Shown: piece by piece, positions 43,335 through 52,074 of the stretch
Layout of the letters: each line of letters begins with the position of its first letter
Numbering within the stretch: the first letter of the stretch is position 1
DNA from: Streptomyces sp. NBC_01446
GTDB taxonomy: Bacteria > Actinomycetota > Actinomycetes > Streptomycetales > Streptomycetaceae
DNA: 64,000 bases
Assembly (NCBI RefSeq): GCF_026340095.1
Contig: NZ_JAPEPO010000001.1
Coordinates: 2,696,501-2,760,500, forward strand
Direction: 5' to 3'
The notes under the pieces: generated by a model
Seen by the model: only the letters and a program-made list of their open reading frames with translations
What the model was told of the DNA's origin: nothing
Database searches by the model: none
Program-made: the position numbers and the translations under genes

Positions 43335-44810
43335 TCAGAACGCGGCTTCCTGCTGAGGCTCGGGCTCTCCCACGGGATCGGAGAGCTCGATGTAACGGGC
43401 CTCGCGGGTGCGCCCCCAGTCGACGACCAGGCCGCGGGCGGCGAGGGTGGGCTGAAGGCGCTTGAGCCGGTCGGAGAGCACCTTGCCGGTGGTCGGCCAC
43501 CCCTTGGGCAGGGGGCGGCAGTCCTCACCGCTGTAGAGACCGGTCAGGCGGTGCAGCCACTCCGCGGACGTCATCCGCTCCTGCGCCCCGGACTGCATGC
43601 CGGCCGCGTACTGCAGCACGGTCTGCGCGAGCAGATCCCCCTCAATGACGTCGTCGTTCAGGTCGTCCAGCCCTGCCCGGTAGGCCGGCAGCGCGCCGAG
43701 ACCGGTCGCCGCGTCGAGTTGCGCGCACAGGTGGGCGAAGTCCGCCATGCGCAGGTCTGTTGGCGTCTCGGCGGTGGCAGCACGGACCTTAACGGTCACG
43801 TCCAGCAGAGAGCCGAGGACGACCGGCAGGACTTCCGCGTACTCCGCCCACAGCTCCGCTTCGGTGCGCCGCACCTTGGGCCGCTCCAGGCGCAGCGGCA
43901 GGAGGCGTTCGGCGAGGTCGGGCCGGATGACGCCGACGTCGATGCCGGTCAGGAGCAGGGGGCGGCGGTAGCGGGCGCGGAAGACGTCTCCGTCGGTGAA
44001 CAGGGCCCGCTTCACAGACTCGGCGCCGGTGACGATGCAGCACATGGCATCGGATAGGTCCGGGGTCATGTGGGAGAGGTTGTCGAGCGCGGTGACCCAC
44101 CCGGCGGCGACGGCCGCGATGAGGTTGTCCTCGTCTTTCGGGGCGCGGCGCAGGTCGCTGCTCATCCCTTCGATGACCCGGACGAGCATCCGTCCGGCGG
44201 TGGACTTCCCCGCCCCTTGGGGGCCGGTGAGGAAGGGGGCGGGGACGGGCACGGAGGGTTCCAGGCAGCCGATCAGCCAGGCCATGGCCAGGCACTCGGT
44301 TTCGGCGTTGGCGAAGTTGCAGAGCCTAAAGAGCAGGTCGATGCCCTTGCCGTTGGTGTCCTTGGCGGGCAGGGGGAGTTCTCCGGTGAGCTGGGTGCGC
44401 CTCCAGCACACTTCTTGCGGGTCGGGGGTGGCGATGTCCCAGCCGGTGGGGTGGATGCGGACGGACTGTCCGTCGGTGCGGCCCAGGTCGAGCCAGGTTG
44501 CCCCGTCGAAGCCGGGGGCGACGCGGATGTGGATGGGCTGGACCTGCTCGGTGAGGGCGAGTGCTTCGATCAAGTCGAGTGCCTCCTTCATCGCGGTGCC
44601 GTTGAACATGCCGATGCCGTCCTTGAACAGGCCGACCATGAGTTCCTGTCGGTGGCTGCCGGTGGTGCCCTGGGAGCGGATCGGGCGGGCCACGGGGTGG
44701 CCTTTGTGCTGGGCGTAGACGGTTCCGTCCGCGGTGCGGAAGTAGCGGAACCGCTCTTGCGCGTAGTCGGCGATGACCTTCCGGGCCGGGTTCTTCTCGT
44801 CGTCTTCCAT
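43335..44810 (-). CDS. D5-like / SF3-type replication ATPase
   Basis: The 491-residue protein has a central ATPase domain with Walker A FLTGPQGAGKSTAGRMLVRV and Asp-rich Walker B in GWVTALDNLSHM, then a C-terminal helical, winged-helix-like region. This is the helicase partner of phage- and plasmid-type primase-polymerases. I chose ATG 44810 over the longer frame because the primase stop ends two bases upstream, so the two are coupled. It probably unwinds DNA for element replication. Confidence 0.82.
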   Translation of the reverse strand: MEDDEKNPARKVIADYAQERFRYFRTADGTVYAQHKGHPVARPIRSQGTTGSHRQELMVGLFKDGIGMFNGTAMKEALDLIEALALTEQVQPIHIRVAPGFDGATWLDLGRTDGQSVRIHPTGWDIATPDPQEVCWRRTQLTGELPLPAKDTNGKGIDLLFRLCNFANAETECLAMAWLIGCLEPSVPVPAPFLTGPQGAGKSTAGRMLVRVIEGMSSDLRRAPKDEDNLIAAVAAGWVTALDNLSHMTPDLSDAMCCIVTGAESVKRALFTDGDVFRARYRRPLLLTGIDVGVIRPDLAERLLPLRLERPKVRRTEAELWAEYAEVLPVVLGSLLDVTVKVRAATAETPTDLRMADFAHLCAQLDAATGLGALPAYRAGLDDLNDDVIEGDLLAQTVLQYAAGMQSGAQERMTSAEWLHRLTGLYSGEDCRPLPKGWPTTGKVLSDRLKRLQPTLAARGLVVDWGRTREARYIELSDPVGEPEPQQEAAF

Positions 44811-44812
44811 GC

Positions 44813-45652
44813 TCAAAGTCCCAACCGAGTACGAGCGTTGGTCCACGCCTCCGTGCAGTGCCGGGCCGTCTCGCCCTTGGCCTGCGCGGCGGTGAACAGG
44901 CGCGTGATGTGGTCCTCGGTGAGGCACCCGCACCGGCCGTGCGTGGAGAGCACGGCCAGGAAGGTGCGGTACACAACGTTGTGCACGCCGCTCGTCGCGT
45001 CGGTGATGCACTGCTCCGCCATCGCGATACCGCGCTCCAAGAACGCGGGCGTGCGGTGACGGCACTCACCACGCCCGGCTGGCGTGGGCACCGCGAGGGC
45101 CTGCGACGTAGGCCGGGCCGGGGCGGGCTTGCTCACGGCGAGCGCGCGCACGGCATCCGGCAGGTAGGCCATCGCGCCGGCGCCGAACCCGAGCCAGCGT
45201 GCGTAGGCCATAGTGGACTTGATGTCCACGCCCGGCCGCACGCCGTTCGCAGAGGGCATGGTCCCGAGGTAGAGCCAGTGCTCACCGCGGGTGGTGGGCA
45301 CGGTCTGCGTGGTCGGCAGAGTCTTCCGGGCCCAAGCGATGGCGTCGGCGTTGTCGAGGTCCACAACCGTCAGCCCGGCCCCGCCCGGGTGGTAGGCGAG
45401 CGCGCTCGCGATGCGCCAGACCCGGCGCCACGGGACGGAGCCGATGACGTCTGGGTTCGTCGTTGCGGCGGCCCACGCGTGGCACGGGCCGGGGCAGACG
45501 CACGGCCCCGGCGTCTTCATGTTGGGCCGCCCCCCACAGGCGTTGTCCGCGCAGGCCGGGCAGTTCCCGAAGGGCACTTTTCCCTTGCGCAGGGGCAGTA
45601 CGGGTAGACCGTCAGCCGCGAGGCTGAGCGCCGTGTGCAGGTGCTCGTTCAT
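44813..45652 (-). CDS. Bifunctional primase-polymerase (Prim-Pol)
   Basis: The 279-residue protein shows a Cys-rich zinc-binding N-terminal segment (CPACADNACGG and CVCPGPCHAW) and the archaeo-eukaryotic primase core motifs: DxD in LTVVDLDNADAIAW, the S/T-x-H motif in TTRGEHWLYLG and the hD motif in RPGVDIKS. It primes and extends DNA during replication. The ATG overlaps the methylase stop by four bases. The AICE prim-pol class is known; here primase and ATPase are separate genes. Confidence 0.87.
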   Translation of the reverse strand: MNEHLHTALSLAADGLPVLPLRKGKVPFGNCPACADNACGGRPNMKTPGPCVCPGPCHAWAAATTNPDVIGSVPWRRVWRIASALAYHPGGAGLTVVDLDNADAIAWARKTLPTTQTVPTTRGEHWLYLGTMPSANGVRPGVDIKSTMAYARWLGFGAGAMAYLPDAVRALAVSKPAPARPTSQALAVPTPAGRGECRHRTPAFLERGIAMAEQCITDATSGVHNVVYRTFLAVLSTHGRCGCLTEDHITRLFTAAQAKGETARHCTEAWTNARTRLGL

Positions 45653-46335
45653 GCCGTCACCCCCAGCGCCGGGCGCAGGTGGGCTTGGGCGACGCGGCCG
45701 ATGTAGCGGGTATAGGCGGGCGGGACGCACTCGCGGATGCCGTCCCGGTTCATCCATGGCACCTCGAGGATGTTGCGCGCTTGCTGGACACCGGAGAAGT
45801 TGCCGACGTACTGCCCGAAGTACCCGGCAGGCACAGGGCGGCCCATCTTGGCCTGGGGCGCCGTGTGCGCGGGGTGTTCAGGCTGGGTGAGGGTGAAGCC
45901 GCCGCCCGTCTCGAAGTAGCGGTGCCGGTACGTCTTGAGCCCGAACATCGTCCCGCACAGCACCACCGGGCTTTGGAGCTTGGCGGCGGCGCCGCGGACG
46001 TTCTCCATCGTCCACGGCCGTCCGGTCGCGTTCAGCGCGTTGCGTGTAGGGGCGATCAGGTCGGGGTGGGTGTTGCCCTGGATGCGCTGGCAGTCGCTGT
46101 CGTGCTGGCAGGGCGGGGAGACGTGGATGAAGTCGAACCCGGCGCCGAACTCGCGGATGAACTCGATCGCGTCGCCCTGGTGGAAGGCAAGCGGGTAGCG
46201 GGTCTGCGGGTCCTTGTCGACGCCGGTCACCTCGAACCCTGCGTCGTGGTAGCCCTTCCCGGCGCCGCCCTGGCAGCAGTAGCCATCGAGAAGTCGCAGG
46301 GCAAGAGCTCGCCGGATGTCGGTGGGTTGAGTCAT
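45649..46335 (-). CDS. DNA (cytosine-5)-methyltransferase-like protein
   Basis: The 228-residue protein carries the SAM-binding motif LLDGYCCQGGAGKGYHDAGF, the catalytic Cys in VSPPCQHDSD (PCQ in place of the usual PCP) and the ENV motif TMENVRGAAAKL. It is short for a C5 methylase and has little room for a full target-recognition domain, as in phage-borne forms. Start ATG 46335 follows GAGGAC. It forms one operon with Prim-Pol and the ATPase. It may protect the element against host restriction; this is inference. Confidence 0.85.
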   Translation of the reverse strand: MTQPTDIRRALALRLLDGYCCQGGAGKGYHDAGFEVTGVDKDPQTRYPLAFHQGDAIEFIREFGAGFDFIHVSPPCQHDSDCQRIQGNTHPDLIAPTRNALNATGRPWTMENVRGAAAKLQSPVVLCGTMFGLKTYRHRYFETGGGFTLTQPEHPAHTAPQAKMGRPVPAGYFGQYVGNFSGVQQARNILEVPWMNRDGIRECVPPAYTRYIGRVAQAHLRPALGVTA

Positions 46336-46374
46336 GCTGGAAGTCCTCCAGTTCTGACGGAAGTGGTGGAACAC

Positions 46375-46417
46375 AAGGGCGGCCCCGCGACTTTGGCGAG
46401 ACGAGGGGGCCGCCCTT
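46375..46417 (-). terminator. Hairpin ending the spread-gene operon
   Basis: AAGGGCGGCCCC and GGGGCCGCCCTT pair across an 18-base loop, between the Cys-rich gene stop (46425) and the methylase start (46335). Confidence 0.85.
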
Positions 46418-46424
46418 GGCGTAG

Positions 46425-46934
46425 CTAGTACTGCTCGATGGCGTCGCAGGCGTCGCAGCTGCAGTCGTCGTCGTGCGGGCAGTCGCAGCCGCAGGGGTGC
46501 AGCGTGCCGATGCAGGAGCACTGGCACATGCCCTCCCCGCACGGCTCCTCTTCCTCGTCGTCGAGGTCGTGGCCGCGGGCGCCGATGGGGCTCAGTGCGA
46601 TGTGGGCCTGTTCGAGGGCGGCATACAACGCTTCCGCGGCGCGGACGGCGTCGCTGGTGGCGTCGCGGAAATTGGCGATACGGGCCGTCAGGTCGTCGGG
46701 GCCCTGGTCGCTGTACAGCTCGCCGTTTTCGTGCTGCCGGTCGATGAACGCCCGGACCTGGTGAAGTGCCTGGGGAAGGCGCATTGCGAGCGTGGAGAGG
46801 TTGCCGACGGTGCTGTAGGCGTCGCCAGGGAAGGTCAGCCCGTTGGCCCACGGGAGGGTGGCGTAGTTCAGGGAGCGGATGGACTCGGCTGCCTGGTCGG
46901 CCAGGGCGGCGGCGTTCGTAGTCTCGGTGGTCAC
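46425..46934 (-). CDS. Hypothetical element protein with Cys-rich C terminus
   Basis: The 169-residue protein has an alpha-helical first half and an acidic stretch, then a C terminus packed with Cys (CGEGMCQCSCIGTLHPCGCD, then CSCDACDAIEQY), a probable metal-binding tail. The GTG 46934 start follows GGAG. It is the last gene of the tra/spread operon. I do not recognise a named family. Confidence 0.65.
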   Translation of the reverse strand: MTTETTNAAALADQAAESIRSLNYATLPWANGLTFPGDAYSTVGNLSTLAMRLPQALHQVRAFIDRQHENGELYSDQGPDDLTARIANFRDATSDAVRAAEALYAALEQAHIALSPIGARGHDLDDEEEEPCGEGMCQCSCIGTLHPCGCDCPHDDDCSCDACDAIEQY

Positions 46935-46946
46935 GGCAGGCTCCTG

Positions 46947-47453
46947 TCAGTTGTGCAGGTGGGTGTGGGAGCGGGCGAACGCGCCCCGCGTGTGGGTGGT
47001 GACGTGGGTGTTCTTGGTGACCGGCCCGGTGTAGACGGCGCGGGAGACGGAGCGCCTGGCGCGCGAGAAGGCGACGCCGATCGAGAGCGCGGCGAACGCG
47101 AGGCCGGAGAACAGGGCGCCCATGGCGATGACTCCGGTGACGCTCATGGAGGCGAATCCCTTCAGCACGAGCCAGGCACCGCAGCCGATCCCGGTGACGC
47201 CGGCGCCGATACCGAGGGAGGCGACCGCGACGCCCGCGGCCCAGGCGGGCACGATCCGACGGTCGTCCTGGTGGACGGGTTCGGCGTCCCCGAAGAGCGG
47301 GGCCGGGGTGTCGTCCTTGAAGTAGGTCGGTATCTGCCGCACCAGGGCCGCCGGTCGGTAGACGTCGTCGATGATCCGGCGGGCTTCGGCGTTGGCGGCG
47401 GCGTCGCTCATCCGCGGCGACCACGCCCTTGGCAGTTGCTCGTACTCGGTCAC
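46947..47453 (-). CDS. Spread-type membrane protein
   Basis: The 168-residue protein has two membrane helices (VAVASLGIGAGVTGIGCGAW and MGALFSGLAFAALSIGVAF) between hydrophilic ends. Small two-helix proteins next to traB, named Spd in pSAM2-like elements, help plasmid spread through the hyphae. GTG 47453 precedes the frame. The family is inferred from position. Confidence 0.6.
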   Translation of the reverse strand: MTEYEQLPRAWSPRMSDAAANAEARRIIDDVYRPAALVRQIPTYFKDDTPAPLFGDAEPVHQDDRRIVPAWAAGVAVASLGIGAGVTGIGCGAWLVLKGFASMSVTGVIAMGALFSGLAFAALSIGVAFSRARRSVSRAVYTGPVTKNTHVTTHTRGAFARSHTHLHN

Positions 47454-47477
47454 GGGTGGACCTCCGGTCGGATGTGG

Positions 47478-47669
47478 TCAGGAGATGTTCTGTGCGGCGC
47501 CGATGAGGGCGCGCAGTACGGCGTGTATGGCGTCGGCGGCTCCGGTGTCGGCGGTGAAGAACCCGAAGAGGAACACCGCGAGCGCGGCGAGCGGGCCGAC
47601 GATCCGGCCGCGCAGCAGAGCGAAGGTGAGGATGCCGAAGAGAGCGACGGCGGACAGGGTCACGAGCAC
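47478..47669 (-). CDS. Small membrane protein
   Basis: The 63-residue protein reads VLVTLSAVALFGILTFALLR and then a second hydrophobic helix PLAALAVFLFGFFTADTGAA. GTG 47669 is chosen because GGAGG lies six bases upstream; the longer frame is unlikely. It lies between traB and the spread gene and is probably a spread protein. Confidence 0.6.
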   Translation of the reverse strand: MLVTLSAVALFGILTFALLRGRIVGPLAALAVFLFGFFTADTGAADAIHAVLRALIGAAQNIS

Positions 47670-47696
47670 GAGGGACCTCCGGGAGACGGCCGACGG

Positions 47697-47719
47697 GCAG
47701 CACCCGAACCGGGTGCTGC
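47697..47719. terminator. Hairpin between small membrane gene and traB
   Basis: GCAGCACCCG and CGGGTGCTGC flank AAC. It lies upstream of the small membrane gene and downstream of traB, next to the GACAAG array. Confidence 0.6.
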
Positions 47720-47729
47720 CCGCCGTTGG

Positions 47730-47877
47730 CTTGTCGTGTTGCTTGTCGTCTGGCTTGTCGCTTGTCTTGTCTTGTCGCTTGTCTTGTCGCTTGTCGCCTC
47801 CCAGGTCACAAGCCGTTTTCGACCCCCACGACAACCCGAGAAGGGACGCGCGTGCAGGACGGACGACAAGCGACAAG
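47730..47877. repeat. GACAAG/CTTGTC direct-repeat array, candidate clt (TraB-binding site)
   Basis: CTTGTC occurs nine times between 47730 and 47795 (starts 47730, 47742, 47754, 47761, 47766, 47771, 47778, 47783, 47790), and two reverse copies GACAAG at 47865 and 47872 face them. The array lies right behind the traB stop. In pSVH1-type plasmids, TraB recognises short direct repeats in the clt region near traB, so this is a strong positional match. Confidence 0.75.
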
Positions 47878-47879
47878 CG

Positions 47880-50015
47880 CTACTCGTTCGCGGGCGGTTC
47901 GGGGGTGCGGTCGCGGTGGACGTAACGGGCTTTGGTGCCCTCCCCGACGCGCACGGCGGTGCCGTCATCGGCCCATGCCTTGAGCCAGCCGACGACCGTC
48001 TGACGGGTCGTGCCGTACTCGTCTGCGAGGGTGCGGGAGATCGCGGAGGCGCCGGTGCCGTCCGGGCCTGCCGCGAGGAGTGCGGCGAGCGCGGCCCGCT
48101 GCGCGGGGCTGTCCTGCTCCGGCTCCTTGCGCAGCGCGGACAGGTTCAGCCCCGAGGACGCGGGCGCCGGGGTGTCCGGGTCGGGGGCGGTGGCGAACTG
48201 GGCGTCGATCTCCTCGCGGAAGCGGCGCATCAGGTCGTCGTCCCCGCCTGCCTTCCCGGTGCGGTCGGTGCGGTCGGTGCGGTCGGTGCGGTGGGCGGAC
48301 AGGTTCAGTCCGCCCCCGGCTCCGGGCGCCGACTGCTCGGTGCCGGTGGCGTCCGGGGTGAGATCGCGCATCCACGCGGTGCGATCCGCGTCCCACCGTC
48401 GCGCATAGTCGGCGCCCGCCGCGTTCGCGGATACGGCGTCCAGCCGAGGGTGCCGGTCGGACGTGGCGACGGTGATGTCGCGGATTTGGGAGGGCTTGAT
48501 CCGCCACGCCTTGAACAGCGCCCCCGGGGATTCGGGGGTGCCCATGAACCCGGCGCCCTTGAAAGGCGCCTGATCCACCCGCAGACCGCGGCGGCCCGGA
48601 AACATCTTCGAGAGGTCCATGCCCTCCGTCTCGCCGCCGGTCAGCACCACGCGGACCTTGGCTTCCCGGCGGATGATCAGGTTCCCGAGGACACTGCCGG
48701 TGGCCCCCAGCGCGGTGATGATGGTGCGTCCGCCCATGGAGCGGTGCATGCGGATGAACTCCAGGATGCGCTTGGCGAGTTCCTTCATCCGCCGGTCCGT
48801 GGAGACGAGGATTTCGGCGCCCTCGTCGATGACCAGCATGATCTGCGGAATCTTCGCGCTGACCGGCAGCAAATCAGTGTCGTGCTTGGCCATCAGCTCT
48901 TGGTAGGCGCGCTTGCGGTGCAGCCCGACTGCGATCGCCGCGTCCAGCAGCTTCAGCGCCTCCTCATACGTGCCGGCCAGCCAGTCCACGCCGGGCCGCA
49001 CCGGATCGCCGTCCGCCTGCTTCAACTCGCCCCCGAGCGAGGGACGCACCCAGGGCAGGCCTGCCGACCCGGCGTTCAGGTCGATCACCCAGGTCAGCAC
49101 GTCTTCGGCGCGGGCGAGACCGGCCAGGATCGTGTGGAGCATGTTCGTCTTGCCCGAGCCGGTCGGCCCGACCACCAGCGCGCACTGCTCGCGCAGGTAA
49201 GCGAGGACGTCGTCGCCGTTGGTGCGAAAACCCCACGGCATCCCGGTGAGCACGGACAGCGGCGAGTAGTCCTCGGGGTAGGAACGCGGTTCGGCGAGGA
49301 CGTTGCGGGTGGTGACGTCCACGATCGCGCGGCCCTGGTGAGCACCCGGGCCGACCGCGGCGGTGCAGCCGTGCGGCAGCTTCGCGTCTGCCGACAGAGC
49401 CGCGGAGTACTGGGCGATGCGGTCGTAGGTGGTGCCGCCCTGCGGTTCGAGGTCGAGGGAGTAGCCGTTGCCGGTCTCCCACATCTCCACCGCGAGGACG
49501 CGCACGGTGATGGTGCAGATCCGGCGGATCCGCTCCACCCACTGAGCGGCGATCTGGCGCCGTTCCGCGCTGATCTCCTGCGCGACCTGGCGCCGTTCCG
49601 CGGCAAGGGCCTCTTCCTCGCGGGCTTCCTCGTAGAGGGCGACGGAGCGGGCACCGGCGCCCATCCCGACGCCGATCGTGGCGAGCGAGCCGAGGGCAGC
49701 CCAGGACAGAGGACCGGTGGTCATGGCCCAGGTGGTCCATCCCGCACCGACCAGCCAGGATGCGGCCTTGAAGGCGAGGGTGCGGCCCGCGTTACGGACC
49801 TTCAGTCCGGCGACGGTGTGGCCCAGGGCGCCGGCGCCGCCGACAGCCAAAGCCCAGGCCGGGGGCATGGAAAGGGCGGCTCCGGTGGTGGCGATGGCCA
49901 GGGCTCCGGTGGTGGCGGACAGGGCGCCGGTCACGGGTCCGTGACCGGCGGTCCAGTCCAGCACCGGGCCACTGTCCGCCTGCTTCCTCTTGTTTGCGGC
50001 AGTGGTGGCACTCAT
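47880..50015 (-). CDS. traB: FtsK/SpoIIIE-type conjugal DNA translocase TraB
   Basis: The 711-residue protein has N-terminal membrane segments (about residues 29-50, 60-72 and 85-115), a motor domain with Walker A LVVGPTGSGKTNML and Walker B MLVIDEGAEIL, a low-complexity linker with HRTDRTDRTDRT repeats and a C-terminal winged helix (ISRTLADEYGTTRQTVVGW) for sequence recognition. It pumps double-stranded DNA between mycelia. Length and layout match AICE TraB/TraSA. The linker repeats stem from a 9-bp unit near 48260. Confidence 0.95.
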   Translation of the reverse strand: MSATTAANKRKQADSGPVLDWTAGHGPVTGALSATTGALAIATTGAALSMPPAWALAVGGAGALGHTVAGLKVRNAGRTLAFKAASWLVGAGWTTWAMTTGPLSWAALGSLATIGVGMGAGARSVALYEEAREEEALAAERRQVAQEISAERRQIAAQWVERIRRICTITVRVLAVEMWETGNGYSLDLEPQGGTTYDRIAQYSAALSADAKLPHGCTAAVGPGAHQGRAIVDVTTRNVLAEPRSYPEDYSPLSVLTGMPWGFRTNGDDVLAYLREQCALVVGPTGSGKTNMLHTILAGLARAEDVLTWVIDLNAGSAGLPWVRPSLGGELKQADGDPVRPGVDWLAGTYEEALKLLDAAIAVGLHRKRAYQELMAKHDTDLLPVSAKIPQIMLVIDEGAEILVSTDRRMKELAKRILEFIRMHRSMGGRTIITALGATGSVLGNLIIRREAKVRVVLTGGETEGMDLSKMFPGRRGLRVDQAPFKGAGFMGTPESPGALFKAWRIKPSQIRDITVATSDRHPRLDAVSANAAGADYARRWDADRTAWMRDLTPDATGTEQSAPGAGGGLNLSAHRTDRTDRTDRTGKAGGDDDLMRRFREEIDAQFATAPDPDTPAPASSGLNLSALRKEPEQDSPAQRAALAALLAAGPDGTGASAISRTLADEYGTTRQTVVGWLKAWADDGTAVRVGEGTKARYVHRDRTPEPPANE

Positions 50016-50016
50016 G

Positions 50017-51636
50017 TCAGACGTTCCAGCCCTTCTCGGCCTCGGGGCCGTTGCGGGGGTCTTCGTGACGGGCGATGTCGTGCTCGTGGGCCTGGCGGAA
50101 CAGCGGTCCCATGTCTTCGGCGACTGCGACGGCGCTCATCAGGGCGCCGAAGATGTCGTTGAAGCCGTCCGCGACCTCCTTCTCCAGCGGGAACTCACTG
50201 TCGGCGCGCTCCGCGAGGGTCTTCATGACGTTCGCGACGCTGGTCAGGGCGGCGGGGAGGTTTTCGACCATGGTCAGGATCTCCATGGCGTCCTCGGGGT
50301 CGTAGGCCTGTGCGGCCTGCTCCATCTCGGCTGCGTGCTCTTCGAACTGGAACCCGGACACGTGCTCTCCTTCACTGGTTGCCGTGCTTTCGGTGGTGTT
50401 CGGGACGGGTCCGGCCGGGCGTGCCACCTGGTCGCCGAGTCCGTCCGTGTTGTCCTTGGTGGCTTCCTGCTCGGCCGTGTCTTCCGCGGCGGCCTGCTCC
50501 TGGCGGATCGCCGCATCGCGCTCGGCACGCTGCTGTCGGGCCGCGCCGGTCAGCCGCGCGTACAGGCGCCGGCCGGGGTGGACCAGCCAGGGCAGGCCCA
50601 ACTTCCGGCCCAACGGACTGGCCAGGAACCCGAGAAGGCCGATCGGGAGGGCGAGGAGCGCGGCCAGGGCGCGGCGACCGTGGAAGCGTGCTGCAGAGCG
50701 ACGCAGCGCCTTCCGTGCGGCCTGCCGGGCGGGCGCCTTCCGTACGGCCGACCGGCCGCCGGACACCTTCCGCGCCGTGGCCGCGTCCCGGCGGGCCCGC
50801 TGCTTGGCGATGGCCGCCTGCTCGACCGCACGCGCCTTACGGCCCGCACCGCCCAGCAGTCCGCCCGCCAGACCACGCGACCGCGCCCGCAACTTGCCGG
50901 CACCGGGCTTGTTCGTGCCGGCCTTGGGCTTGTTGGATTTCGGAGTGTTCCGACGGGCATCGGCCACCGCACGGCGTGCGGCGGTGCCCTGCTGCCGCTT
51001 CTGCGCCCGCGAGGCCCCGGCCTGCTTCTGCGCCTTACGCAGCGCCTTGACCTGCCCCGCCTTGGACAGAGCCCCCGCAGCGCCGCCGCTCTTGAGTCCG
51101 GCGGGCTTGTTCAGGGAGACCGGAGCGCGGTGCTTGCCCGCCCCGGCCCCGCCCTGACCAGCCCCGCCGCGCCCCGAACCAGCGCCCGGCCCGCGCCGCT
51201 TCTGACCGGGCACCTTGCCCGACCCGCCGGCAGTGCGACCGCCGCCTGAACCGGACTTGCGCCCGGCGGTGCTGAGTCCGCCGGAACGGTGGCGTGCGGC
51301 GTGCTGGCGGGCCGCGGTACGTGCGGCGGCACGCCGTGCGGCCTGCTTCGGGCGCGGGTTGCGGCTGCGGTAGGAGGCGATCGTGCCGAGCACGGCCATG
51401 CCGGTTGCGGCGACCGCTGCGGCGATCGGCCCGCCGGCCAGCCCGGCCGCGGCGATCGTGGAGACGGTCGCGTTCGCCCCGGACAGGGCCAGCGGGGCGA
51501 CCGGCCAACCGCCGGGCGCGTCCTCTACCTGGCTGTTCTTCTCATCTGCCTTGTCCACAGCCTGTGCAGGCGCCGGGACGGGCTGGGTGTCGGTGGTGGC
51601 GGGGGCCACTACCGCTTCTGTGCTGGTGTCGGTCAT
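50017..51636 (-). CDS. Basic membrane-associated spread protein (SpdB-like)
   Basis: The 539-residue protein has a Pro/Ala-rich start, one hydrophobic region near residues 50-90 (ATVSTIAAAGLAGGPIAAAV), a very basic low-complexity centre rich in Lys, Arg, Ala and Gly, another helix near residue 330 (ALAALLALPIGLLGFLASPL), and an acidic helical C terminus (LPLEKEV region). It immediately precedes traB (one-base gap). It is probably a SpdB-type spread protein whose basic centre binds DNA; this is inference. Confidence 0.7.
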   Translation of the reverse strand: MTDTSTEAVVAPATTDTQPVPAPAQAVDKADEKNSQVEDAPGGWPVAPLALSGANATVSTIAAAGLAGGPIAAAVAATGMAVLGTIASYRSRNPRPKQAARRAAARTAARQHAARHRSGGLSTAGRKSGSGGGRTAGGSGKVPGQKRRGPGAGSGRGGAGQGGAGAGKHRAPVSLNKPAGLKSGGAAGALSKAGQVKALRKAQKQAGASRAQKRQQGTAARRAVADARRNTPKSNKPKAGTNKPGAGKLRARSRGLAGGLLGGAGRKARAVEQAAIAKQRARRDAATARKVSGGRSAVRKAPARQAARKALRRSAARFHGRRALAALLALPIGLLGFLASPLGRKLGLPWLVHPGRRLYARLTGAARQQRAERDAAIRQEQAAAEDTAEQEATKDNTDGLGDQVARPAGPVPNTTESTATSEGEHVSGFQFEEHAAEMEQAAQAYDPEDAMEILTMVENLPAALTSVANVMKTLAERADSEFPLEKEVADGFNDIFGALMSAVAVAEDMGPLFRQAHEHDIARHEDPRNGPEAEKGWNV

Positions 51637-51730
51637 GCTGAAGGCACTCCTTCCGGAGTGAGAAGCAGGACCCGAACGCGCTTGTGAGAAGGGGTGTTCG
51701 GGTCCTGCGCTGATGTGGGAAACGCGCTGT

Positions 51731-52045
51731 TCAGACGGCGTTGTGGGTGGGGTGGGCCGCGGCGACTTCCTGCCAGCGCCGGTTGTCTGCGGCACTGCCG
51801 TTCTGCACGCGGACCTCGAAGGTGCAGCCGGTCGCCGTGCAGCGGTGCCGCGTGCTCGACCAGGCATCTTCGGCGCGGCTCAGCAGCCACAGGGCGGATG
51901 ACAGCACCGCCAGCACGCACGGCGTGATCAGACCGAACGGCACGCCGTACGACTGCAGCCGCACAGCGATCGCGCCGGCCACCGCACTCGCGCAAACGAT
52001 GAGGGCAGCGCTGGTGATCCGGCGTCGGGTCGGACTCTGTGCCAT
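51731..52045 (-). CDS. Small membrane protein of the tra operon
   Basis: The 104-residue protein has two helices (ALIVCASAVAGAIAVRLQSY and PFGLITPCVLAVLSSALWLL) and a soluble C terminus with two Cys. ATG 52045. No named family is recognised; position suggests a spread function. Confidence 0.6.
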   Translation of the reverse strand: MAQSPTRRRITSAALIVCASAVAGAIAVRLQSYGVPFGLITPCVLAVLSSALWLLSRAEDAWSSTRHRCTATGCTFEVRVQNGSAADNRRWQEVAAAHPTHNAV

Positions 52046-52074
52046 GAGGGGAACTCCCAGTTCAGAAGGGGATG

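Noticed and set aside
43070..43465. A 131-codon plus-strand frame across the hexamer region
   Set aside because: It spans the repeats and the end of the replication gene; it has no ribosome binding site.
46473..50162. A 1229-codon plus-strand open frame opposite traB and the spread genes
   Set aside because: Low-complexity composition, no start signal and no motifs; traB is well supported on the other strand.
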